Part shown: positions 1 through 7,515 of the stretch, in pieces | Numbering within the stretch: the first letter of the stretch is position 1 | How the letters are laid out: every line of letters starts with the position of its first letter | Origin: Acidobacteriota bacterium | GTDB lineage: Bacteria > Chlamydiota > Chlamydiia > Chlamydiales > Rhabdochlamydiaceae | Direction: 5' to 3' | DNA length: 36,112 nucleotides | Assembly (NCBI GenBank): GCA_903970255.1 | Contig: CAJCHM010000080.1 | Span: 1-36,112, forward strand | Position numbers and translations under genes: made by a program | The notes under the pieces: model-generated | Database searches by the model: none | The model's input: the letters and a program-made list of their open reading frames with translations, nothing else | Told to the model about the DNA's origin: nothing

Positions 1-31
1 CTTGTTCTGTCATAAAAATCCCCTTATCCAT
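1..31 (-). CDS. Start of an unidentified minus-strand gene (partial)
   Basis: An AGGAGG ribosome-binding site (complement of 37-42) lies 5 nt before an ATG (complement of 29-31). The frame stays open to the window edge, reading M-D-K-G-I-F-M-T-E-Q. A second in-frame ATG is at 11-13. Only about ten residues are visible, so no function can be given. The call rests on the strong ribosome-binding site alone. Confidence 0.35.
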   Translation of the reverse strand, partial: MDKGIFMTEQ

Positions 32-216
32 GCTAACCTCCTCATTTTGGTAGGGTTAGCCTCTTCATATATCAAATTATTTTTTGTCAATACGACATTT
101 CTATTTTGCGGGATTACGACATTTCAATTTTGCGCCTACAAAAATATTTTAACAATTGAAAATAAATCGAATATTGTCTATTATTTAATAATGAATACAA
201 TAAATATTAGGTTTTT

Positions 217-960
217 ATGATTAATAATGATTTTAGTTTTTTTGATTTAAGTTCAGGACCAATACTGAATATTCTTTCCAATTTGTCTGTACGTGAATTG
301 TTTGTTTTTTCACAGGTAAGTAAAGAGTGCAAAATGTATGCAGACGAAGCTCTTCTAAGAAACTTTTTGATCACTTGTAATCAAAATGAGTCTGCATTGG
401 AAAAAGTCATAGAAAAATGGAAAACATTTTTTATTTCGGCAATTGATGACTCGGATAATTTTGGTAAAATGTGTATGTTTAAAGTTTATTTTTCAAAGAG
501 TGAAAGTTTTGTTTTTAAATTACATAAAGACAATTCAGAGAACTTCCATAAAAAGTTTGTGCAGGAAAGTGAACTTCAAGGATACAAAACTCAAAAATAT
601 ATATTAGATGACCATAATATGCCTATATCAGGTTCCCTTGCAGAACACTTGCTCAGAAAAAGGAGTACGGAGCTGGTTCATCCTCCTAGAGATTGCAGTC
701 ATTGGATGATTAGAAAAAAGGATAGTAACGAAGAAATTCACTGTATGGCCTATCTTCAAGGTTCAGAGTGCACGGTCTTAATTTCAGGAAGAATAGATGA
801 TATAGATATAATGCCGGGGAGGACAGAAGAGACTAGAAATCAAAGAGAAAGATGGATGAACCTGATTGAGCAATGTTTAAAAGATAATTTTGAAGAAAAA
901 GTAATTTTGAAGAAAAAGTGGGATCACCAAATTAGCGTCTTGCGAAGAAAGTTTTTTTGA
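217..960 (+). CDS. F-box domain protein, predicted host-directed effector
   Basis: This 247-residue protein has an F-box-like segment at about residues 14-50. It shows the spaced Leu/Ile pattern of the family (PILNILSNLSVREL, then FSQVSKEC). F-box domains bind Skp1 and recruit substrates to SCF ubiquitin ligases in eukaryotes. Bacterial versions are usually secreted effectors, so action in the host cytosol is inferred. The rest of the protein is charged, has no recognisable repeats, and lacks the WD40-like part of the two F-box proteins further along. No signal peptide or membrane segment is visible. The start shares its leader (TAGGTT, a short A/T run, ATGAT) with the other two F-box genes. 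The flanking DNA is strongly AT-rich. Confidence 0.65.
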   Translation: MINNDFSFFDLSSGPILNILSNLSVRELFVFSQVSKECKMYADEALLRNFLITCNQNESALEKVIEKWKTFFISAIDDSDNFGKMCMFKVYFSKSESFVFKLHKDNSENFHKKFVQESELQGYKTQKYILDDHNMPISGSLAEHLLRKRSTELVHPPRDCSHWMIRKKDSNEEIHCMAYLQGSECTVLISGRIDDIDIMPGRTEETRNQRERWMNLIEQCLKDNFEEKVILKKKWDHQISVLRRKFF

Positions 961-977
961 TTTGAATGCCGTAGGAA

Positions 978-999
978 TCCCCTTCCTTTAGGAAGGGGA
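978..999. terminator. Hairpin between convergent genes
   Basis: A perfect 9-bp stem (978-986 with 991-999) closes a TTTA loop. It lies between the stop of the F-box gene and the end of birA, which converge here. Neither strand has a clear T-run, so termination is inferred mainly from position. Confidence 0.5.
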
Positions 1000-1011
1000 G
1001 GATCTCCAAAA

Positions 1012-1755
1012 TCACCCAGGTCTGATTTCTCCTGCGGACAGAATCTTCATTTGTCCATCAGGTAAAAGTAGATTTAACCTTCCGTCAGAATTAATCGAAT
1101 GGCAAATCCCTTTGAACGTATGGATCCCATCATGGCAGCTGATCGCTTTTCCCTTAGAGGAGAGCAGGCCTTCATAAGCCGAGAGGAAAGGTTTGAATCC
1201 GTGGGTTTCAAGGATTTCAAGATCTTTGATAAACTCCTTCAGGATAGGCTCGATGATCTGCTCAAGGGTCCACGTCTGACCGCTGAGCTGGGAGAGTGAA
1301 GTTGCCGGTTGATCGATCATATCCAGATAATCCTGTTGCATGTTGACGTTGATCCCAATTCCAAGCACAATCCCTATTGTATCATCAAAAAGAGTGGTCT
1401 CGCACAGGATCCCCGCGACCTTTTTACCGCTGAGCAATAGATCGTTGGGCCACTTGATTTGAGGATGGAATCCTTTTTTCTTAAGGACGGTAACACAAGA
1501 TAACGATAGGATCTGCCCGATATTGTTGAGATAAGGGCACCCTAAAGGCACGCAAAAAAAGAGGGTAGCATAGATATTTTGCCCTTTAGGCGAAATCCAT
1601 TTGCGCCCGAAACTTCCCCGTCCTGCAGTCTGCTCAAGGGCAGTAACGCAGGTGAGTTGATTGGGGTCTAACGTGGACGCGTTCTTCTTTGTCCACGTGT
1701 TTGTCGAGTCTATCGTATCGAAATGGATGTAATGAATATTTTTAATTCTGGGCAT
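1012..1755 (-). CDS. birA: Biotin--[acetyl-CoA-carboxylase] ligase
   Basis: BirA attaches biotin to the AccB subunit of acetyl-CoA carboxylase, using ATP to make biotinyl-AMP, the first commitment to fatty-acid synthesis. Family motifs are in order: the IDSTN segment near the N-terminus, GRGSFGRKW (the biotinyl-AMP loop, usually GRGRxGRxW), KWPNDL, and GIGINVN. There is no N-terminal helix-turn-helix, so this is the ligase-only class, not a repressor. The reading frame is open back to a GTG at 1827, but that has no ribosome-binding site. The ATG at 1755 starts at the usual family N-terminus and has AAGAGA upstream, so I chose it. It is divergent from rodA, a neighbour pair also seen in Chlamydia. 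Confidence 0.93.
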   Translation of the reverse strand: MPRIKNIHYIHFDTIDSTNTWTKKNASTLDPNQLTCVTALEQTAGRGSFGRKWISPKGQNIYATLFFCVPLGCPYLNNIGQILSLSCVTVLKKKGFHPQIKWPNDLLLSGKKVAGILCETTLFDDTIGIVLGIGINVNMQQDYLDMIDQPATSLSQLSGQTWTLEQIIEPILKEFIKDLEILETHGFKPFLSAYEGLLSSKGKAISCHDGIHTFKGICHSINSDGRLNLLLPDGQMKILSAGEIRPG

Positions 1756-1856
1756 AGAATCTCTTAAAAAATTGATCTTAACGCCAAGTTGGCTACCAAG
1801 TATAATGCAAGTAAAATTAGAATCCACTTTTATTTTAGCACCATCGGGATACCTCC

Positions 1857-2990
1857 ATGTGGGACCATAGATATTTGAGCCGGATCGACTTTCGGACCAT
1901 CCCCATTCTTCTGGTTTTAATGTTCATCAGCATTTTAGTGATTGGTGCGACAACTGGCGATTTGTCTGATATGGGTGAGGTCACTTTATTCACGCCAACT
2001 GCCAAGAATCAGATCCGGTGGTTTGCTATCGGATGGGTCGTTTACCTCTTTTTTGCAGGATTGGATTATCGCAAACTTAAAAAATGGAGTTGGTTCCTTT
2101 ATTTTGGGATGCTCCTAATGCTATTTGGGTTGTTTTTTGTCCCTGCGATTCAAAATGTTCACCGTTGGTATAGAATCCCAGGGATTAATTTTGCCTTTCA
2201 ACCCTCGGAGTATGCAAAGCTCATTGTTGTGATGTCCTTAAGTCTTTACCTTGAAAACAAGGGGAGAGATCTTGATCGCAAAGGTGTGACGTTGAAAGCT
2301 TTGTTGATTGTGTTCATTCCATTTATTCTGATATTGAAGCAGCCCGATTTAGGGACAGCGATTGTTCTCTATCCGATTGCTCTTGTTATGTTTTATTTTG
2401 CAGGGATTAAAAAAAGTGTAACACGTGTCATGAGCTTAATGGCGCTGGTAGGTTTGGTTTTTATTAGCATGATGTTTTTAGGCTTTATCGATCATGATAA
2501 ATTTCGTCCAATAGCGACCAAAGTGATTAAAGAATACCAGTATGAGCGCCTCAACCCCCATACTTATCACCAGGAGGCCTCCCAGACGGCAATTGCACTC
2601 GGGGGGATGACTGGCAGCGGTTGGCATAAAAGTGAATTTACAGGGCAAAAGTGGCTTCCTGCGGCCCATACCGACTCTGTTTTTGCAGCCTATAGCGAAG
2701 AGTTTGGTTTAGTAGGAGTTTTTTTCTTGCTGCTCTTTTTCTTCGGTTTGCTTTATTTTAGTTTTCAGGTGACAGCTGTTGCCAATGACCGGTTTGGACG
2801 GCTATTATCTGCTGGGATCACGACCTACCTTGCGATGCATATGCTCGTGAGTATGGGAATGATGTGTGGCTTTTTGCCCATTACTGGAGTGCCCTTGATG
2901 CTGATTACCTATGGGGGTTCTTCTGTCTTGTCGACGATGACAGCTCTTGGGATTTTACAAAGTATTTATAGCAGAAGGTTTATGTTTTAA
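1857..2990 (+). CDS. rodA: Rod-shape/peptidoglycan glycosyltransferase RodA (SEDS family)
   Basis: This 377-residue multi-pass inner-membrane SEDS protein polymerises lipid II into glycan strands with a class B PBP; in chlamydiae it serves polarised division. Diagnostic motifs are QPSEYAKL, LKQPDLGTA (catalytic Asp region of SEDS proteins), the LPAAHTDSVFAAYSEEFG loop and the C-terminal PLMLITYGGSS. About ten hydrophobic segments are visible. It is RodA rather than FtsW by the QPDLGTA and HTDSVFA forms and by its place beside birA. The stop overlaps the next start (TAATG), indicating translational coupling. Confidence 0.95.
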   Translation: MWDHRYLSRIDFRTIPILLVLMFISILVIGATTGDLSDMGEVTLFTPTAKNQIRWFAIGWVVYLFFAGLDYRKLKKWSWFLYFGMLLMLFGLFFVPAIQNVHRWYRIPGINFAFQPSEYAKLIVVMSLSLYLENKGRDLDRKGVTLKALLIVFIPFILILKQPDLGTAIVLYPIALVMFYFAGIKKSVTRVMSLMALVGLVFISMMFLGFIDHDKFRPIATKVIKEYQYERLNPHTYHQEASQTAIALGGMTGSGWHKSEFTGQKWLPAAHTDSVFAAYSEEFGLVGVFFLLLFFFGLLYFSFQVTAVANDRFGRLLSAGITTYLAMHMLVSMGMMCGFLPITGVPLMLITYGGSSVLSTMTALGILQSIYSRRFMF

Positions 2991-3439
2991 TGAATCAACA
3001 TCAATTTTTACTTACCCCAAGAACCTGGCTTGGCCAGGGTAAGATTCAGTTAAATATGGTTTCAGAAGAATTGACCTTCTTCACGCGGTGGAATATCGGA
3101 AGTGCAGGCAAAGATGGGACGATCGAATGTTTCCAGGAGATTCAGGTGAAAGGCTTGCCCGATATCATGCACAATGAATTTTTGATTCGAGATCTCTCAG
3201 GTGGAGAATTTTCGATTGACCTCGAAAATCAAGCAATTGGCAAAGTAACAGGAAAAGGGCTAATCAACGATAAAGTGATCGCCTGGGAATTTCGTATCGA
3301 AGAGATCGGATTTGAAGGGTTCGAACTTTACGAATTGCAAGATGACAAGAATTACCTCATGCGCGCAGAGTATGCAACAGATGATCAATTTCGCACCCTC
3401 ATTCAAGGACGTCTATGGGAACAAACTCCAACTACTTAA
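2990..3439 (+). CDS. Conserved hypothetical protein coupled to rodA
   Basis: I do not recognise this 149-residue protein. It is soluble-looking and acidic, rich in alternating beta-type stretches, with no signal peptide or membrane segment. Its ATG overlaps the rodA stop by one base and its 3' end overlaps the following lipoprotein gene by 25 bases, so the three are probably co-translated. Context suggests a cell-envelope or division accessory role, but nothing in the sequence proves it. Confidence 0.7.
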   Translation: MNQHQFLLTPRTWLGQGKIQLNMVSEELTFFTRWNIGSAGKDGTIECFQEIQVKGLPDIMHNEFLIRDLSGGEFSIDLENQAIGKVTGKGLINDKVIAWEFRIEEIGFEGFELYELQDDKNYLMRAEYATDDQFRTLIQGRLWEQTPTT

Positions 3440-3783
3440 AGCAGCTTCTTTTGCTATGCCTTGCATTTCTATCCCTTAGTGGGTGCTTTTCTCGGGCAGC
3501 GCTGATGACCTATAGCGACTATGACAAAATTCAAGTGGGCACCCCCATTTCAAAACTCCAATCAGAGATCGGCAAACCGTATGCGATTCACAATAAGGAA
3601 GGGGGGATTGAGGAATATGAATATATCGAACGGATCGATAGCGGCAATAACATCATCGCTGAGAATCACTACTTTCTCATTGTCGAAAATGGGAAGGTCA
3701 TTGGCAAATACATGAAGCGGGAGCGTCCTCCGGCTTACGATCTCATTTACCAGGAAGAGCCCAATTACCCGGGGTATCCTTAA
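3415..3783 (+). CDS. Small lipoprotein, BamE/SmpA-like
   Basis: This 122-residue protein has a signal peptide with a hydrophobic core and a lipobox ending LSGC at residue 23, so it should be lipidated. The mature part begins with the pattern of the SmpA/OmlA fold: YDKIQVGTPISKLQSEIGKPYAI resembles the xxIxxGMTxxQVxxxLGxP segment of BamE-like domains. It then runs into a beta-rich part (YEYIERI, HYFLIVENGKVIGKY). BamE-like proteins assist outer-membrane protein assembly, but many similar small lipoproteins have other roles, so only the fold is suggested. It is the last gene of the rodA run and overlaps its predecessor. Confidence 0.75.
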   Translation: MGTNSNYLKQLLLLCLAFLSLSGCFSRAALMTYSDYDKIQVGTPISKLQSEIGKPYAIHNKEGGIEEYEYIERIDSGNNIIAENHYFLIVENGKVIGKYMKRERPPAYDLIYQEEPNYPGYP

Positions 3784-3988
3784 GCCTGGCTGAGCGCCGT
3801 ATAGCATGTTTTGCTTTAAATAAATTTTTTTTCAAAACTTTATTTTTTACTCTTTACAGTTGATTTAATTCAATAAATTATGTAATATTAGTTAATAAAT
3901 TAGATCAGTTAAATTTTAAAATACTGGATTTAATTATAACATTTTTTTAATAATTTTAAATAAAACTACCAAGCTTATAGGTTAAAAA

Positions 3989-5299
3989 ATGATTATAAAT
4001 GGATGCGGAACAAAATTACCTGCTGTTGTAACATTCAATATAGTTTCTTATCTAAGTGATCAGGATGTCTTTAGCTTTCGGCTTGCCTGCAAAGGACATA
4101 ATGAATTTTATAAAAATCATAAACAAAAAATCGACTTTTCTTTGTTTATCAAAAAAATTGAAACAAAAACTTATTTCGACTGGTATGTTTATGAAAATTT
4201 GAAAGATAATCCTCAATATAAAGACCCAATCGTCGCTTTGATACACCGCGGAGTCGTTCAAACAACATCAGCTGGGTATCCTCTTCTCCAAGATTGTATC
4301 GGTCTACATCAAAAATTTCTTGATATGAACGAAAGTATTGATAAGAATATGGTTCGAAAAGAAATTTCCCTTGACTTCTGTTGTGAGATTTTAAAAATCA
4401 AGAATTCTAAAGTTTATGTTTTGGGCACCCCGTATCTTAAAGAGATTAATATAGAAAATGGCGAAGTTAAGTCTTTTGAAGATCCTTTTCATTTTAATGT
4501 TTATAAATTCGACAAAAATAAAGATTTTTTATACGCAGTTGATTCTGCCTCTAAGTCCATTAGAAGCTGGGATCTTGCGACCTTAAAGTGTCATAAAGTG
4601 TTTATGATCAATAAGTCTTCTGCAGAATCTCTTCTTTTAGATGACAAACATCTTTATGCGGGCTGTTCTAACGGGAGAATCAAGGTCTTTAATATTGAAA
4701 CAATGGAAATGATCGTAAATTATAAAGACAATGAAGGTAAAAAACCAATCGAAAGATTAAGTCATTTTAATAGTTATATTGTTTCGCATTCTGATTCAGT
4801 TAGGTTTTACAAGTTTGCAATAAATAATCTTGTTTCTATACAAGAAGTTAAGTGTTCTAGACTCACTTGCCGAAGTATGTATAGAACTGGTTCAAAGATA
4901 ATTCAGGGAAAATTTATATTATCACAAACTGTGGACAATAAAATCGCTATTTCGGACGTTTCCGATATTAATAATATTTCAATGATGATTTTAGATAAGA
5001 ATATAGATGATTATACATGTGTAAGATTGTTTAATGAAAAACTTTTCGTATTAAGTGATTGTCACTTGAACAAAACGCCTCTCGCGATATGGAATATGAA
5101 AAAAGTTTGTCCTGAAGAACCGCCAACTTGGATAGAAACAAGGAAGACTACTTCCTCTCTCTTCGAAGAAAAGGGATTCGACAAATTTTGTCCAGAATGG
5201 ATATTCCGACGCGATCGGATTAGATTTGCTAATGGTTCTATTATACTTTTTAAAAACAATCGAAACATCAGTAAGTTAGTTGTGTTTACCCCTAAGTAA
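3989..5299 (+). CDS. F-box protein with WD40-like repeats (paralogue A)
   Basis: This 436-residue protein has an F-box-like N-terminus at residues 9-45 (LPAVVTFNIVSYLSDQDVFSFRLAC). It then has a helical linker and, from about residue 135, a series of WD40-like blades, e.g. FLYAVDSASKSIRSWDLAT and HLYAGCSNGRIKVFNIET. F-box plus WD40 is the layout of eukaryotic Fbxw/Cdc4 substrate receptors: the F-box binds Skp1 and the propeller binds the substrate. A host-cytosol effector role is inferred. It shares its whole layout, including a C-terminal block (PEWIF ... KLVVFTP), with the gene at 5744, so the two arose by tandem duplication and then diverged. The start has the leader shared by the three F-box genes. 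About 200 bp of AT-rich DNA lies upstream. Confidence 0.75.
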   Translation: MIINGCGTKLPAVVTFNIVSYLSDQDVFSFRLACKGHNEFYKNHKQKIDFSLFIKKIETKTYFDWYVYENLKDNPQYKDPIVALIHRGVVQTTSAGYPLLQDCIGLHQKFLDMNESIDKNMVRKEISLDFCCEILKIKNSKVYVLGTPYLKEINIENGEVKSFEDPFHFNVYKFDKNKDFLYAVDSASKSIRSWDLATLKCHKVFMINKSSAESLLLDDKHLYAGCSNGRIKVFNIETMEMIVNYKDNEGKKPIERLSHFNSYIVSHSDSVRFYKFAINNLVSIQEVKCSRLTCRSMYRTGSKIIQGKFILSQTVDNKIAISDVSDINNISMMILDKNIDDYTCVRLFNEKLFVLSDCHLNKTPLAIWNMKKVCPEEPPTWIETRKTTSSLFEEKGFDKFCPEWIFRRDRIRFANGSIILFKNNRNISKLVVFTPK

Positions 5300-5302
5300 C
5301 TC

Positions 5303-5437
5303 GAGTTTAGACTGAATTTAGCCTGCAGATGAGGGCTGCGGCTTCATCAGAATCAATAGCTAGCGCTATTGATCTCGTCGGTCAGTTAGATCTGATTTTG
5401 TCTCGCTCGTCCCTGCAGGCCAAATTTAGTCAAACTC
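5303..5437. repeat. Foldback element with nested palindrome
   Basis: The left arm (about 5303-5328, GAGTTTAGACTGAATTT onward to CTGCAG) and right arm (about 5413-5437) are imperfect inverted repeats of about 25 bp. They end in GAGTTT and AAACTC and carry CTGCAG at their inner sides. Inside is a perfect 9-bp palindromic stem, ATCAATAGC / GCTATTGAT, with a TAGC loop (5352-5373). No credible gene is present. This may be a small non-autonomous mobile element. It lies directly after the stop of paralogue A. Confidence 0.55.
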
Positions 5438-5523
5438 CAGATATGCAGGATCGCAAGTGGCAGGATATTAAGGATAAAGGACATATGGACTGTAAAGTAT
5501 TTTTAATCAAAAGGCCCTGGTAT

Positions 5524-5686
5524 TAACTGCTCTCATGTTAATCTATTTACTAATAACATCAAAAATCTTCATTTTCTTGTATTAAAAATAGTATTATTAT
5601 ATTTGATCAATTTTTAAATAAAAGCAATGAAATTAAATCAATGTTTTTGATACTATTAGTAAATAGATTGACATGAGAGCGGTTAA
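5524..5686. mobile_element. MITE-like element with long terminal inverted repeats
   Basis: The left end (GCTCTCATGTTAATCTATTT from 5529) and the right end (ending ACATGAGAGC at 5680) are inverted copies. They match in 26 of 27 bp, and the match extends inward with few mismatches to about 37 bp. TTAAC outside each end is also mirrored, so TTAA may be the target sequence. The 90-bp interior is AT-rich and non-coding. Length and structure fit a miniature inverted-repeat element without transposase. No second copy was noticed in the window. Confidence 0.6.
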
Positions 5687-5743
5687 CCACGGTCGTTGCG
5701 CTAGATTGTTGAATTCACCATAAATAAACTAATAGGTTTTAAA

Positions 5744-7087
5744 ATGATCATAAATTCAGAAGCAAATGCATGCAAATTACCTTCTGGTCCGTCTCTTCAT
5801 ATTCTTTCTTATTTAGGGCCCAAAGATGTTTTATCTTTTCGATGTACTTGTCATGCAAATAATAAATTATATTTATCTAAAAAAGAAATAATTGATTTTC
5901 AATTTTTTAAGCAAAAAATTGGGGCAGATCCATATTTCCAATGGTATGTATATAAAAATGTCAAAAACGATCCTGAGCTTAAAGAGGCAATCGTTGCATT
6001 TGCCCGTGATGGGATAATTAAAACAGCTTTCAGTGGATACCCTATCCTTCAAGTTCAAAAGTGTATGGGGCTATATCAACGTTTTGTTAACCTTAAGAAA
6101 GATATTAACATAGGTATGAGCCGGAAAGAAATTCCAGTAAATGAGTGGTTTGATATTTTAAAAATAATAAACGAGAAAGTTTATGTTCTATTTCAAGATG
6201 TTGGCCCTGGCATGATTGATATGCAGACTGGAAAAATTAATTATTTTGAAGATTCTTTCTTATTTAATGTGCATAAATTTGTTAAGTCTGAGAATCTTTT
6301 ATACGGCGGATATAATGGAGTTGTAAAGAGTTGGGATCTTGCAAATCAAAAATGTCGTCAATTATTTGAGGTTAAAGTTAAAATATTTTCTATGCTTTTA
6401 GATAATGATCTCCTTTTTACTGGTTGTGCATTTGGAAAAATTAAGGTCTATAATACTACAACTGGAAAAGAACTTGTTGATTTTGATGCCGATGATAATC
6501 AAAATAAAATTATAGGATTAAAGAAATATAATAATCATATTGTTTCTTGTTCTATTAATAATGTTAGTTTTTTTGAATTTAAATCAAATCAGTTAAGTTT
6601 AGTTAAAAAAGTTAATTGTTTAATACGGATGCCTTCTTCGATTGGGAATTTAAATAAATTGGAACCTTTTCAATGGAAATTTATATTTTCAGCAGTAGCT
6701 AATGATAGCAATAGGATTATTATTAACGATATCACTACTGTTGATAATATAAAAATCTTTTCTGAAATTGCCTTACGGAATGTTGTCAATGAAGAAATTT
6801 ATATAAAATTAATTAATGGAGTTTTGTTTACGTTAAATTCTTTTGATCATAGTTTGAATATGGTTTTGAATGCATGGGAAATTAATAAAATTGACAATAC
6901 CCATCCGCCAAAAGCAATCAAGAGATGCAAATGTTCGATTAAACCTCAGGGAGTCCACAAATTTCGTCCAGAATGGATTTTCGCAGAGAAGTCTATTAAA
7001 TTTTTTGATGGCCGTATCGTACACGCGCGGAATAATACAGACAGTAAACTTTACAAGTTAGTGATTTACACTCCCACTGACAAATAG
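5744..7087 (+). CDS. F-box protein with WD40-like repeats (paralogue B)
   Basis: This 447-residue protein is the tandem paralogue of the gene at 3989. It has an F-box-like segment at residues 12-47 (LPSGPSLHILSYLGPKDVLSFRCTC). A WD40-like region follows from about residue 145, with blades such as LLYGGYNGVVKSWDLAN and LLFTGCAFGKIKVYNTTTG. It ends with the shared C-terminal block (RPEWIF ... YKLVIYTP). By the known biology of the domains it would be an SCF-type substrate receptor delivered to the host; delivery is inferred, as no secretion signal can be read. Blade sequences differ from paralogue A more than the F-box does, which would suit different substrates. It converges on the rpsJ end, separated by a terminator hairpin. 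Confidence 0.75.
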   Translation: MIINSEANACKLPSGPSLHILSYLGPKDVLSFRCTCHANNKLYLSKKEIIDFQFFKQKIGADPYFQWYVYKNVKNDPELKEAIVAFARDGIIKTAFSGYPILQVQKCMGLYQRFVNLKKDINIGMSRKEIPVNEWFDILKIINEKVYVLFQDVGPGMIDMQTGKINYFEDSFLFNVHKFVKSENLLYGGYNGVVKSWDLANQKCRQLFEVKVKIFSMLLDNDLLFTGCAFGKIKVYNTTTGKELVDFDADDNQNKIIGLKKYNNHIVSCSINNVSFFEFKSNQLSLVKKVNCLIRMPSSIGNLNKLEPFQWKFIFSAVANDSNRIIINDITTVDNIKIFSEIALRNVVNEEIYIKLINGVLFTLNSFDHSLNMVLNAWEINKIDNTHPPKAIKRCKCSIKPQGVHKFRPEWIFAEKSIKFFDGRIVHARNNTDSKLYKLVIYTPTDK

Positions 7088-7119
7088 AGTGTCTGTTACC
7101 GCAAGACAGGGCAAGTATA

Positions 7120-7148
7120 AAGCCCCGATATAAAGTGCATCGGGGCTT
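7120..7148. terminator. Bidirectional terminator between F-box gene and rpsJ operon
   Basis: A perfect 10-bp stem, AAGCCCCGAT (7120-7129) with ATCGGGGCTT (7139-7148), closes a 9-nt loop. On the minus strand TTTAT follows. It sits 20 bp past the rpsJ stop and just after the convergent F-box gene, so it can end both transcripts. Confidence 0.8.
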
Positions 7149-7167
7149 AAAGAGCAACACATTCGGC

Positions 7168-7491
7168 TTAAGATGCTTTAACGCTGATATCAACACCTGC
7201 TGCCACAGGGAGGACTTTCAATTTGTCGATCGTCTCTGGCGTTGGGTTGAGGATATCTAGCATCCGGATGTGTGTGCGGATCTCAAATTGCTCGCGCGAC
7301 TTCCGGTCGACGTGAGGAGAGCGGAGAACAGTGTAAATCTCTCTTTTTGTAGGTAGAGGGATTGGCCCTGCGATCCGAGCGCCAGTGCGCTTAGCGGTTT
7401 CGACAATGTCGACTGCTGCGCGATCGAGAACGCGCTGGTCATAGCCTTTGAGTCGAATGCGTATTTTTTGTCTTGATTGCTGTTTTGCCAT
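7168..7491 (-). CDS. rpsJ: 30S ribosomal protein S10
   Basis: This 107-residue S10 belongs to the 30S head and, as NusE, to the antitermination complex. Clear family motifs are [15 protein letters not shown] at the N-terminus, [33 protein letters not shown] (the ribosome-inserted loop) and the end of the domain at [10 protein letters not shown]. It is the last gene of the rpsL-rpsG-fusA-rpsJ operon, 24 bp after fusA, the same order as in Chlamydia, and is followed by a terminator hairpin. Confidence 0.97.
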   Translation of the reverse strand: MAKQQSRQKIRIRLKGYDQRVLDRAAVDIVETAKRTGARIAGPIPLPTKREIYTVLRSPHVDRKSREQFEIRTHIRMLDILNPTPETIDKLKVLPVAAGVDISVKAS

Positions 7492-7515
7492 ATCTTAAAT
7501 ATTCCGGGGTGGATT

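Noticed and set aside
2-220. 72-residue open frame at the window start
   Set aside because: No ribosome-binding site, low-complexity AT-rich translation, and it overlaps the better-supported minus-strand start at 31 and the leader of the F-box gene.
5329-5526. 65-residue frame between the F-box paralogues
   Set aside because: It runs through the foldback element and its palindrome and has no ribosome-binding site.
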